From: CAVSKL01 sp963728475 [NCBI: Candidatus Eiseniibacteriota bacterium]
GTDB lineage: Bacteria > Eisenbacteria > RBG-16-71-46 > JABDJR01
DNA: 64,000 nucleotides
Assembly: GCA_963728475.1 (NCBI GenBank)
Contig: CAVSKL010000001.1
Span: forward strand, 124,001-188,000
Reading direction: 5' to 3'
Made by a program: the position numbers and the translations under genes. Shown here piece by piece: positions 43,615 through 52,978 of this stretch; position 1 is the first letter of the stretch; every line of letters begins with the position of its first letter. Below the pieces are notes generated by a model, which worked only from the letters and a program-made list of their open reading frames with translations, ran no database searches and was not told the DNA's origin.

Positions 43615-44795
43615 CAGCACGCTCCTCCGTCGGGCAGGGTGAACCGGAAGGCGGTGCCCGCACCCGGTTCGGAGTCGAACCAGATCCGCCCTCCGTGCCG
43701 TTCCACGATCCGGCGGCAGATGGCGAGCCCCACCCCGGTTCCCGGATAATCGTCCCGCCCGTGGAGCCGCTGGAAGATCCGGAAGATGCGCTCGGCATGA
43801 GCGGGGTCGATCCCGATGCCGTTGTCCTCCACCGACACCAGCCAGGCCGCTTCCTCCCGCCGGACCGACACCTCGATTCGCATCGGCTTCTCGCCCCGGA
43901 ACTTGATCGCGTTGCCGATCAGGTTCTGGAACACTTGGGTGACCAGGTTCCGGTCGCCGTGGACGCGGGGAAGCTCGTGGTAGCTGACCGAGGCTCCGGC
44001 ATCCTCCACCGCCCGCTTCAGGTTCATGAGGGCGTCGTCGAGGGCGTCCTCCAGCGGAAATTCCTGGAAGCGGACCTCCTCCCCCACCCGGCTGAACTTC
44101 AGGAGATCGGAGATGAGCCGGCGCATCCGCTCGGCGCCGTCCACCGCGTATCCGATGAACTCGTCGGCGTCGGCGTCGAGCTTCCCCCGGTAGCGCCGCT
44201 CCAGGAGTTCGACGTATCCCGACACCATCCGCAGCGGTTCCTGCAGATCGTGCGAGGCCACGTAGGCGAACTGCTGGAGGTCCTGGTTCGAGCGCTCCAG
44301 ATCCGCGGTGCGACCCCGGACCCGCGCCTCCAGCTCCGCGTTCAGCCGGCGCACTTCCTCCTCGGCGCGCTTGCGGTCCTCCACCTCGTCCGCCAGCTCG
44401 CGGTTCACCGTTTCCAGCCGGGCCGGGTTGGGGAGCACCAGCATCCGCGGCACCACCGGCACCAGCATCCCGGCGGCGGCGGCCGAGACCCCGGCGGTGA
44501 GGAGCTTTACCACCCCCTGGAACCGGTAGATGGGCACCCACAGCACCAGCACGTCCAGGAGATGCGTGGTCCCGCACAGGAAGATGAAGGCGCTGAACAT
44601 GAGGAAGATACGGTTGAAACCCAGGTCGCGCCGCTTGAACACGAAGTAGGCGAGGATGAAGGGGATGGCGAAATAGGAGAGCGCGATCACCGAATCCGAG
44701 ACGACGTTGAGCCACAACACCCCCGGTTGCCAGAGCAGGCATTGGCCGTGGGGCATGAAATCGGTGGAAAAGAGCTTCTCCAGGAATCGGAGCAT
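43614..44795 (-). CDS. ETR1-like membrane histidine kinase (ethylene-binding-type sensor)
   Basis: A 393-residue kinase. Three N-terminal membrane helices (about 28-52, 60-82 and 92-115) match the ethylene-binding domain of plant ETR1 and cyanobacterial Etr1. The residues that hold copper and ethylene are all present with ETR1 spacing: Asp34, Tyr41, Pro45, Cys74 and His78 (ETR1 Asp25, Tyr32, Pro36, Cys65, His69). A coiled linker follows, then HisKA with ASHDLQEPLRMVSGY and an HATPase domain with NLIGNAIKF, DNGIGID and GTGVGLAI. There is no GAF domain. Ethylene binding is inference from these residues. GGAGG precedes the ATG at 44795. Confidence 0.88.
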   Translation of the reverse strand: MLRFLEKLFSTDFMPHGQCLLWQPGVLWLNVVSDSVIALSYFAIPFILAYFVFKRRDLGFNRIFLMFSAFIFLCGTTHLLDVLVLWVPIYRFQGVVKLLTAGVSAAAAGMLVPVVPRMLVLPNPARLETVNRELADEVEDRKRAEEEVRRLNAELEARVRGRTADLERSNQDLQQFAYVASHDLQEPLRMVSGYVELLERRYRGKLDADADEFIGYAVDGAERMRRLISDLLKFSRVGEEVRFQEFPLEDALDDALMNLKRAVEDAGASVSYHELPRVHGDRNLVTQVFQNLIGNAIKFRGEKPMRIEVSVRREEAAWLVSVEDNGIGIDPAHAERIFRIFQRLHGRDDYPGTGVGLAICRRIVERHGGRIWFDSEPGAGTAFRFTLPDGGAC

Positions 44796-44887
44796 GGGGA
44801 TGACCTCCGGGGTCCAAGGGCTCCGGCCGCAGTCACGGTGCGGCGTCCCGACATCTAAGGGCCTGGATGGCCGCTTGTCAACGCCCG

Positions 44888-46327
44888 TCAGGCCGGGAGC
44901 GCCGCCGCTTCCCGTTCCAGGAGTTCCCACGTCCGCTCCAGGTCCTCGGGCCGGGTGCGGATGTTCCCCACCGCGAGCCGGAGCGCGAACGCCCCCCGCA
45001 CCACGGTATGGGAGAGGAAGGCGAAGCCGCCGGCGTTGACCGCGTCCATGAGCGCGCGGTTGTGCCGGTCCAGAGCCTCGTCCGGCATCCCCGCGCGGGG
45101 ACGGTGGCGGAAGAGCACCGTGCTCATGGGGGCCGGGGCCATGCGCTCCCAGTCCGAGGCCCCGTCCACCCGGTCGGCGAACTCGTGGGCCATGGCCACC
45201 TGCTCGCGGATCCGGTCGGCGATCCCGCGGGTGCCGTAGGTGCGGATCACCATCCAGAGCTTGAGCGCCCGGAACCGCCGCCCCAGGGCGGGGCCGTAAT
45301 CCATGAGATTCCGGGCGGTGCCGTCCTCGGGGGTCATGAGGTACGGAGGGACCAGGGAAAACGCCTCCCGCACCGTCTCCGGCCGCCGGGTGAAGAGCGC
45401 GCTCAGGTCCATGGGGGTGAAGAGCCACTTGTGCGGGTTCATGACCAGACTGTCGGCGCGCTCGCACCCGGCCAGGACCCAGCGGAACTCCGGCGCCACC
45501 GCCATCGCTCCTCCGTAGGCGGCGTCCACGTGGAGCCAGATTCCCTCGCGTTCGCACACGTCGGCGATCGCCGGCACCGGGTCCACGCTGGTGGTGGAGG
45601 TGGTCCCCACCGTGGCCGTGACCGCCATCGGGGTCCAGCCCATGGCCCGGTCCTCGGCCACCGCCCGCGCCAGCTCCCCGGCGTCCATGCGGAAGGCGGA
45701 GTCGGTGCCGATCTTGCGCACCCCCTCCTGCCCCAGACCGAGGACCAGCGCCGCCTTCTCCACCGAGCTGTGCGCCTCCTCGCTCGCGTACGTCCGGAGC
45801 CGGGGGCCGCCGGCCAGCCCCTTCCCGCGGACCGATCCCCCGGTCGCCGCCTGCCGCGCCGCGGCCAGGGCGACCAGGGTCGAGACCGAGGCGGTGTCGT
45901 TGATGTGCCCGTCGAACTGCCCGGGCAGGCCCAGCATCTGCCGGAGCCAGTCCAGGGCCAACCCTTCCAGCTCGGTGGCGGCGGGCGAGGCGCGCCACAG
46001 CATGGCGTTCACGTTGAGGGCGGCGGCCAGGGCCTCGCCCAGGATGCCGGGGGCGCTCCCAGTGTTGGCGAAGTAGGCGAAGAACCGGGGATGGTTCCAG
46101 TGGGTGATGCCGGGGACCAGGATCTCGCGGAAGTCGCGCAGGGTCGCCGACAGGGGCTCGGGCTCGACCGGAGGCGAGGCGGGAAGCGCCGAACGCACCT
46201 CTCCCGGGCGCGCCCGCGAGAGGACCGGGACCTCGGTCGATCCGGAGAGATAGTCCGCGATCCAGTCCACCACCTCCCGCCCGTAGCGGCGGAATTCGTC
46301 CGGCTCCAGGTCTCCCCGTTCCCGCAT
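44888..46327 (-). CDS. PLP-dependent aromatic-L-amino-acid-type decarboxylase
   Basis: A 479-residue group II decarboxylase. The early block HPRFFAYFANTGS, the LHVDAAYGGAMA segment with the Asp that pairs with the PLP ring nitrogen, and NPHKWLFTPMDLSAL with the PLP-binding Lys are all present. The C-terminus has FALRLAVGNIRTRPED. Substrates in this family include tryptophan, phenylalanine and dopa; the sequence does not settle which. The ATG at 46327 has GGGGAGGTG upstream. It lies upstream of the ETR1-like kinase on the same strand, 92 bases apart. Confidence 0.92.
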   Translation of the reverse strand: MRERGDLEPDEFRRYGREVVDWIADYLSGSTEVPVLSRARPGEVRSALPASPPVEPEPLSATLRDFREILVPGITHWNHPRFFAYFANTGSAPGILGEALAAALNVNAMLWRASPAATELEGLALDWLRQMLGLPGQFDGHINDTASVSTLVALAAARQAATGGSVRGKGLAGGPRLRTYASEEAHSSVEKAALVLGLGQEGVRKIGTDSAFRMDAGELARAVAEDRAMGWTPMAVTATVGTTSTTSVDPVPAIADVCEREGIWLHVDAAYGGAMAVAPEFRWVLAGCERADSLVMNPHKWLFTPMDLSALFTRRPETVREAFSLVPPYLMTPEDGTARNLMDYGPALGRRFRALKLWMVIRTYGTRGIADRIREQVAMAHEFADRVDGASDWERMAPAPMSTVLFRHRPRAGMPDEALDRHNRALMDAVNAGGFAFLSHTVVRGAFALRLAVGNIRTRPEDLERTWELLEREAAALPA

Positions 46328-46478
46328 GGCCGCACCTCCCCCGCGGCGGGGAACGGGGCCCCGACGGTCCCGCCGGCCGCTCGCGCGGCTGAAACGGTAC
46401 CACACCCGGCGCCAGGCCCCCCGGTCGGGGGACCGGGGGGCCCCGGCGCCGGTGGAATGCGCGCGACCCCGGAAACCG

Positions 46479-48182
46479 TCAGCGGATCAGAACCAGCTTG
46501 CGGGTCTCCACCCGCGGGCCGATCTCGATTCGGTAGAAGTAGATGCCCCGCGCCGCCCCCGCCGGGGGGGCGAGCGTGTACTCGCCGGCGGCCTGGACCG
46601 CACCCGCTGCCTCCTCCACCAGGCGGCCGTTCACGTCGAACACCGAGACGCGCACCGGCGCGGCTTCCGGCACCCGGTAGGTGAGGCGCTGGTAATGCCC
46701 ACCCGGAGGATGCCCGGGCACCGTGGGCCCCGCGGCCCCGGAGAAGATGGTGAGGGCGCCCCAGAGCGGGGTGCCGTCCCGGCGAACCCCGGTGAGGGTG
46801 ATCTCGGCGCCGGCCGCATTCCCGGGTCCACCCGCCGCCCCCCACACCTGGGCGCCGGTGAACTCAAACAACAGGTCGCAGCAGCCGTCCCGGGTATGAA
46901 GGGGCGAACCGGTCCCCATCGGGGGGCATCCCACGTCGCACAGCCGGATCGCCACCGGCGATCCCGATCCGGTCAGGGTCAGCCGCTCCGCGTCGATCGC
47001 CGGGGCGGGCAACGCCGCCGACCCCAGGATCCCGAACGGAATCCGGGCGTCGGACGCCACCCCGCAACGGTTGGCCGCGTCCCAGGGATACACTCCCCAG
47101 GTCACCCGGGTGGGGGGCGAGGGGTAGGCGAACCCGATCAGGTCCGCGCCGTCGGCCACCATGATTCGTCCCAGGGGATCCATCCCCGCCGCCGCCGGGG
47201 CGGCCAGGGTCCGTGCGGTCGGCGCCCCCGCGCCGTGGCGCTCGAAACGGCCCCAGGGAGGCGGGTCGCCCGGGGTGACCGCGGTCCCGGGGGGCGTGTA
47301 CCCGCTCCAGCCGTCGAGCGCGCTGCCGGTGGCGGTGAGCATCCACACCCGGCCGGCGCCGTCGGTCACCACCATCGTTCCCGCCGCGTCCACCGCGATC
47401 GCGGAGGGTGCGGCCACGCCGAGCACGGCGAGGTCGACGGACCCCCGCGGGGACCCGGTGGCGTCGAACCGCTCGACCCGCTTCCCCGCCGCGTCCAGCG
47501 CATAGACCGCGCCTTGTGCGTCCACGGCCACGTCCACCGGGCCGGCCAGACCGGATAGCGCCGCACCGTAGTCCACCGAGGCCGGGATCACCGGGTCGTC
47601 GATCCCATACCGCTCGTAGCGGTCCCGCCCCCGGGAGCCGCCGTCCGGCTCGCCGGAAAGCGCGCCCCCCGCGCTCCACGCGGTCACGAACCCGCCGGCG
47701 GCGGTGAACTTCTGGATCCGGCGGTTCCCGGCGTCGGCGACGTACACGTTGCCGGCGGCGTCCACCGCCACCCCGGCCGCCACCCGGAACCGGCCGGGCT
47801 CGCTGCCCAACCCGCCCCACGCGGCCACGAACCCGCCGGCGGCGGTGAACTTCTGGATCCGGTGGTTGAAGGCGTCGGCCACGTACACGAAGCCGGCGGG
47901 GCCCACCGCCACCGCGGCCGGGCCTCGGAAGAAGCCGTCCGCGCCCCCGGGGCCGCCCCAGGACGCGCGCAGGCCGCCGTCGGGCCCCACCCGGAGGATG
48001 CGGTCGAAGGCGGCGTCGCTCAGGTAGAACCCATCGGGCCCGACCGAGGCCACGCCGGTCCACGTGGCCCCGGCGCCGCCCGGCATGGAGTCCAGGACGC
48101 AGGCGGGGGCGCCCGAGGCCGCCGGGGGAACGAGGAGCACCGACACCAACAGGAAGATCGCGAGAGCAGTGCGAGCGCTCAT
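46479..48182 (-). CDS. Secreted NHL-repeat protein with C-terminal sorting domain
   Basis: A 567-residue exported protein. A signal peptide (about 5-24) is followed by several NHL beta-propeller blades with repeats such as VYVADAFNHRIQKFTAAGGF and the nearly identical VYVADAGNRRIQKFTAAGGF, then a Cys-containing globular region (DVGCPPMGT, DGCCDLLFEF), and finally a FlgD-like/Por-type tail (VRVSVFDVNGRLV ... GIYFYRIEIG ... RKLVLIR). Tails of this kind are common on secreted proteins of FCB bacteria and Eisenbacteria. AAAGGAG precedes the ATG at 48182. A ligand-binding or adhesion role is likely but unproven. Confidence 0.85.
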   Translation of the reverse strand: MSARTALAIFLLVSVLLVPPAASGAPACVLDSMPGGAGATWTGVASVGPDGFYLSDAAFDRILRVGPDGGLRASWGGPGGADGFFRGPAAVAVGPAGFVYVADAFNHRIQKFTAAGGFVAAWGGLGSEPGRFRVAAGVAVDAAGNVYVADAGNRRIQKFTAAGGFVTAWSAGGALSGEPDGGSRGRDRYERYGIDDPVIPASVDYGAALSGLAGPVDVAVDAQGAVYALDAAGKRVERFDATGSPRGSVDLAVLGVAAPSAIAVDAAGTMVVTDGAGRVWMLTATGSALDGWSGYTPPGTAVTPGDPPPWGRFERHGAGAPTARTLAAPAAAGMDPLGRIMVADGADLIGFAYPSPPTRVTWGVYPWDAANRCGVASDARIPFGILGSAALPAPAIDAERLTLTGSGSPVAIRLCDVGCPPMGTGSPLHTRDGCCDLLFEFTGAQVWGAAGGPGNAAGAEITLTGVRRDGTPLWGALTIFSGAAGPTVPGHPPGGHYQRLTYRVPEAAPVRVSVFDVNGRLVEEAAGAVQAAGEYTLAPPAGAARGIYFYRIEIGPRVETRKLVLIR

Positions 48183-48553
48183 GGTCAGAATCTCCTTTGC
48201 CGAGTACCGCCCCATGGTGCCGGGGGCGGGTCGTAGGCGGCCCGGACCCCGAATGCGTTCGGGGGGGCCGACCCCGCGGTCGAGATGCTGCCGCTGGCGG
48301 GCGCGGGGGGACGCGCCGCGGAGAGGTGCCGGATACCGGACGAACGGGCGGGAATCGGCCCCGCTTCGGCGGAGGCCTTCCTCGTGGAATCGAGGGCCGG
48401 GACCGGGCTGGGGAGGCGCCCGGTTCCGGCCGGGTCCGACCCCGCCGGGAACCCGGGCGGGGCTGCCCCGGGTTCCGAGGGCGAGGGCGAGGGAAGACCC
48501 CGAATACCCTGAGGAGGGATCTACGAGCGCGAAGGTAGGTCCAGGATGCACAC

Positions 48554-48581
48554 TTTGTCAAACTAATTTAGATTTGACAAA
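48554..48581. promoter_or_regulatory. Inverted repeat TTTGTCAAA-N10-TTTGACAAA
   Basis: Two perfect 9-base half-sites face each other around CTAATTTAGA, in an otherwise very GC-rich region between divergent genes. Each half contains TTGACA, the -35 consensus, read outward: plus strand toward the PDH operon, minus strand toward the NHL gene. Only a weak -10 (TACCTT) fits on the minus strand. A dimeric regulator site is likely. Confidence 0.5.
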
Positions 48582-48608
48582 AACGATGAGAAATACGCGG
48601 TTGCCGTC

Positions 48609-48696
48609 CCGCCGGCTCCGGGGCCTCGGGCGCGGGAGGGGAAGGCCCGCCGGCTCCGGGGCCTCGGGCGTGGGGGGAGGCCCCCCCGGCTCCGCT
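48609..48696. repeat. 38-bp tandem repeat, about 2.2 copies
   Basis: Copies begin near 48611 and 48649 with GCCGGCTCCGGGGCCTCGGG and a decayed third near 48687. It lies between the inverted repeat and the PDH E1 gene. The function is unknown. Confidence 0.7.
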
Positions 48697-48812
48697 TGCC
48701 GCCCGTCCCCGCCATCCGTAGACTCTGTGGGTTGAACCGATGAATCGGAAACATTTTGGGGTCCGCCCGGGCCCGAACCCTCTCCCCCGCCTCTTTCCGG
48801 AAGGACAACGCC

Positions 48813-51516
48813 ATGGCCGTGCACGAGTTCGACCAGCCCCCGGGGCCCGATCCCGAGGAGATCGAGATCGACGAGTGGCTCGAATCGCTGGACTACGTGA
48901 TCAAGAACGGGGGCTCGGAGCGGGTGCAGAAGCTCCTCCGCCGGCTCCAGCACCGGGCGGCGGAGTTCGGGATCGACATCCCCTTCACCGCCAACACCCC
49001 CTACATCAACACCATCCCCCGCGACCAGCAGCCCCGCTTTCCCGGGCAACCGCGAGATCGAGCGGCGGATCAAGAGCATCATCCGCTGGAACGCCATGGC
49101 CATGGTGGTCCGCGCCAACCGCGAGTCGAGCGGGATCGGCGGCCACATCTCCACCTACGCCTCGGCGGCGACGCTTACGAGGTCGGGTTCAACCACTTCT
49201 TCCGCGGGCAACGGACGATCCCAGCGGCGGCGACATGGTCTACTTCCAGGGCCACGCCTCGCCCGGCATCTACGCCCGGGCGTTCCTCGAGGGCCGGCTC
49301 ACCGAGCGAGCAGCTGGAGAACTTCCGCCGCGAGCTGCAAGCCCGGCGGGGGTCTGTCGCTCCTATCCGCACCCGTGGCTGATGCCCGACTTCTGGGAGT
49401 TCCCCACCGTCTCCATGGGGCTCGGCCCGATCATGGCCATCTACCAGGCCCGGTTCAACCGCTACCTGGAGGACCGCGGGCTGCCAAGGACAGCGGACCG
49501 CAAGGTCTGGGCGTTCCTCGGCGACGGCGAGATGGACGAGCCGGAGACGCTGGGCGCCATCACCCTGGCCTCGCGCGAGAAGCTGGACAACCTGATCTTC
49601 GTGATCAACTGCAACCTGCAGCGGCTGGACGGCCCGGTGCGCGGCAACGGCAAGATCATCCAGGAGCTGGAGGCGGCCTTCCGCGGCGCCGGCTGGAACG
49701 TGATCAAGGTGATCTGGGGCGGCGACTGGGATCGCCTGCTCGCAGAACGATCCCGACGGGCTGCTGGTCAAGCGCATGGACGAGGTGGTGGACGGCGAGA
49801 TACCAGAAGTACAGCGTCGAGTCCGGCGGCTACATCCGCGAGCACTTCTTCGGCAACGTACCCCGAGCTGCTGAAGCTGGTCGAGGCACCTCACCGACGA
49901 GCAGCTCCGCAAGCTGCGCCGCGGCGGCCACGATCCGGAGAAGGTCTACGCCGCCTACAAGGCGGCCGTGGAGCACAAGGGCCAGCCGACGGTGATCCTG
50001 GCCCAGACGATCAAGGGCTACGGCCTGGGCGAGGCCGGCGAAGGGCAAGAACATCACCCACCAGCAGAAGAAGCTGAACGAGGAGGAGCTGCGCGAATTC
50101 CGCTCCCGCTTCGGCATCCCCATCTCGCGACGAGGAGGTCGCCGAGGCGCCCTTCTACCGGCCCGCCGACGACAGCCCGGAGATGCAGTACCTGCACGAG
50201 CGGCGCAAGCAGCTCGGCGGCTATCTGCCCGAGCGACGGGTGACGGCGCCGAAGCCATGGAGCCTGCTCGCCGAGGACATCTTCAAGGAATTTCTACGAG
50301 GGCTCCGACGACCGCGAGGCGTCCACCACCATGGTCTTCGTGCGGCTGCTTGGCAAGCTGCTGCGCGACAAGGAGATCGGCAAGCTCATCGTGCCGATCG
50401 TCCCCGACGAGGCCCGCACCTTCGGCATGGAGGCGCTGTTCCGCCAGGTCGGCATCTACTCCCACGTCGGGCAGCTCTACGAGCCGGTGGACCGCGACAC
50501 CCTGCTGTACTACAAGGAAGCCAACGACGGGCAGATCCTGGAGGAGGGGATCACCGAGGCCGGCTCGATGGCCTCGTTCATCGCCGCCGGCACCGCCTAC
50601 GCCACCCACGGGGTGCAACACGATCCCGTTCTTCATCTTCTACTCGATGTTCGGCTTCCAGCGGATCGGCGACCTGATCTGGGCCGCCGGCGACATGCGA
50701 TGCCGGGGCTTCCTGCTCGGCGCCACCGCCGGCCGCACCACCCTCGCCGGCGAGGGGCTCCAGCACCAGGACGGCCACAGCCATCTGCTCGCCTATCCGC
50801 ATCCCAACCTCAGGGCCTACGATCCGGCCTTCGCCTACGAGCTGGCGGTGATCGTGCAGGACGGCATGCGCCGGATGTATCGTGGAGCAGGAGGAGGTCT
50901 TCTACTACCTCACCGTGATGAACGAGACCTACGCCATGCCCGCCATGCCCGAAGGGGTGCGAGGAGGGCATCCTGAACGGAATCTACCGGTTCAAGGCTT
51001 CGGCCAAGCGGGCGAAGAAGAAGCGGGTCCAGCTGTGGGGCAGCGGCGCCATCCTGCGCGAGGCGCTCGAGGCCCAGAGAGATCCTGGAAGAGGAGTTCG
51101 GGGTGGCCGCCGACGTGTGGAGCGTGACCAGCTACAAGGAGCTTTACCGCGACGCGGTGGACACCGAGCGCTGGAACCTGCTCCATCCCGCCGAGACCCC
51201 GCGCGTCCCCTACCTGCGCCGGGCCACGGGCGACGACGCCGGCCCGGTGGTGGCGGCCTCGGACTACACCAAGGCGCTGCCTCACTCGATCGCGCGCTGG
51301 CTCGCCGGGCCGCTCACCGCGCTCGGCACCGACGGTTTCGGGCGGAGCGAGAACCGCGCCTCGCTGCGGAACTTCTTCGAGGTGGACGCCCGGTACATCG
51401 CGGTGGCCGCGCTGGGAGCCCTGGCCGAGAAGGGCGAGCTGGAGCCGGCGGCGGTCGCCGGCGCCATCGTCAAGCTCGGACTCGACCCCGACAAGGCCAA
51501 TCCCCTCGCGGTCTGA
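48813..51516 (+). pseudogene. aceE: Pyruvate dehydrogenase E1 (homodimeric type), many frameshifts
   Basis: Read with frame corrections, the region encodes about 890 residues of AceE, the thiamine-diphosphate E1 that decarboxylates pyruvate. It starts at ATG 48813 (GGAAGGA upstream) and stops at 51516. The family core is clear: [32 protein letters not shown] with the later [25 protein letters not shown] and TDGFGRSENRASLR. About twenty single-base indels, nearly all insertions, break it between about 49040 and 51080; both ends are in frame. Examples are an extra T at 49038-49040, a lost base near 49175 and extra bases near 49211, 49306, 49800, 49859, 50289 and 51077. Codons remain conserved and E2/E3 are intact, so sequence error is more likely than a real pseudogene. 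Confidence 0.85.
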
Positions 51517-51537
51517 GGGAAGAGAAGGAATCGCATC

Positions 51538-52974
51538 ATGTCCAAGGAAATGAAACTGCCCGAGCTGGGCGAGAACATCGAGGGGGCGCAGGTCCTGACC
51601 GTGCTCGTCTCCCCCGGCGACACCATCCGGAAGGACCAGCCGGTGATCGAACTCGAGACCGACAAGGCGACCGCCGAGGTCCCCTCCGACGTCTCGGGAA
51701 AGGTCACCGAGGTCAAGGTCAAGGAAGGCGACTCGATCAAGGTCGGCCAGGTGATCCTCACCGTGGAGGACTCGGGGAACGGGTCGGGGGCGGCGGCCTC
51801 CACCGCCCCGCCCTCCTCCGAGGCCCCAAAGCCCGCGCGGCAAGACAGCGAGCCGGAGGCCAAGGAGTCCGGGACCCGAAGACCGGAAGCCCCGGAGCCG
51901 GAGGCCGGGGAGCGGGAACGCGAGCCGGAACCGGCGCCGCGCCCCCGGCCCGAACTCCGCGAGGTGCGCCAGGCTCCGGCCGGGGAGGCGCCGGACGAGG
52001 GCGAAGGCCGGACCGGCGTCCGCGGAAGCTCGGACGTGTCCGAGATCGGCCCGGTGGTGCCCGCCGCTCCCTCGGTGCGGCGGCTGGCCCGGGAGCTGGG
52101 GATCGACATCGGCCAGGTGCCGGGGTCCGGTGCCGGCGGACGGATCTCCCAGAACGACGTCATGAGCTACACCCGCCGGCTGGTGGGAGGGATCCGCCGC
52201 GGCGAGGCCCAGCCCGGTGCCGCGGTTCCCGGCGCCGGGGGGCCCGCCACCCCCGAACTCCCCGACTTCAGCCCCTGGGGCGAGGTGGAGCGCGAGCCCG
52301 CGAGCAAGATCCGCCGGCTCACCGGAGAGGCCATGGCCCTCTCGTGGCGGACCATCCCCCACGTCACCCAGTTCGACCGGGCCGACGTCACCGATCTCGA
52401 GGCCTGGCGGAAGCGCTACAACGAGAAGCACCCCGACGCCAAGGTCACGGTGACCGCGGTGGCGGTGAAGGTGGCGGCGGCGGCGCTGGTGCGTTTCCCC
52501 CACTTCAACGCCAGCTTCGACGACCGCCGGCAGGAGATCGTGCTCAAGAAGTACGTGAACGTGGGGGTGGCGGTGGACACCGACCGCGGGCTCCTGGTGC
52601 CCACGATCAAGGACGCCGACCGGAAGGGCGTGCTGGCGATCGCCTCGGAGTTGAACGACCTGGCCGAACGGGCGCGCACCCGCAAGATCGCCGCCGAGGA
52701 ACTCCAGGGCGCGAACTTCAACATCTCGAACCTGGGCGGGCTCGGCACCACCTACTTCTCCCCCATCGTCAACTGGCCGCAGGTGGCGGTGGTGGGGATC
52801 GGCCGGGCCGCCACCGAACCGGTGTGGCGGGAGGGCGCCTTCGCGCCGCGGTTCGTGCTTCCCCTGGCCGTATCCTACGACCACCGGGCGGTGGACGGCG
52901 CGGACGCCGCGCGTTTCCTGCGCTGGTTCGCCGAGGCCCTGGAGCAGCCGCTGGTGCTGGCCCTGGAAAGCTGA
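51538..52974 (+). CDS. aceF: Dihydrolipoyllysine acetyltransferase (PDH E2)
   Basis: A 478-residue E2 component. One N-terminal lipoyl domain (1-78) carries the lipoylated Lys in ELETDKATAEVPSD. A long Ala/Pro/Glu-rich linker follows (about 80-175), then a peripheral-subunit-binding domain (PSVRRLARELGIDIGQVPG, about 178-212), another linker, and the catalytic acetyltransferase domain (about 255-478) with SYDHRAVDGADAARF holding the HxxxDG active site. It transfers acetyl groups to CoA. The ATG at 51538 follows the E1 stop by 21 bases with GAAGGA upstream. Gene name follows the E1 type. Confidence 0.93.
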   Translation: MSKEMKLPELGENIEGAQVLTVLVSPGDTIRKDQPVIELETDKATAEVPSDVSGKVTEVKVKEGDSIKVGQVILTVEDSGNGSGAAASTAPPSSEAPKPARQDSEPEAKESGTRRPEAPEPEAGEREREPEPAPRPRPELREVRQAPAGEAPDEGEGRTGVRGSSDVSEIGPVVPAAPSVRRLARELGIDIGQVPGSGAGGRISQNDVMSYTRRLVGGIRRGEAQPGAAVPGAGGPATPELPDFSPWGEVEREPASKIRRLTGEAMALSWRTIPHVTQFDRADVTDLEAWRKRYNEKHPDAKVTVTAVAVKVAAAALVRFPHFNASFDDRRQEIVLKKYVNVGVAVDTDRGLLVPTIKDADRKGVLAIASELNDLAERARTRKIAAEELQGANFNISNLGGLGTTYFSPIVNWPQVAVVGIGRAATEPVWREGAFAPRFVLPLAVSYDHRAVDGADAARFLRWFAEALEQPLVLALES

Positions 52975-52978
52975 GCCG

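Larger units (their letters stand above)
48183..48812. other. 630-base divergent region before the PDH operon
   Basis: It holds an AT-rich inverted repeat at 48554-48581 and a 38-bp tandem repeat at about 48609-48696 (separate entries). No gene is seen; minus-strand frames here are Arg/Pro-rich. Confidence 0.55.

Noticed and set aside
48813-51516. Programmed frameshifting in aceE
   Set aside because: About twenty shifts without slippery sequences or stops in conserved places cannot be programmed; sequence error fits better.
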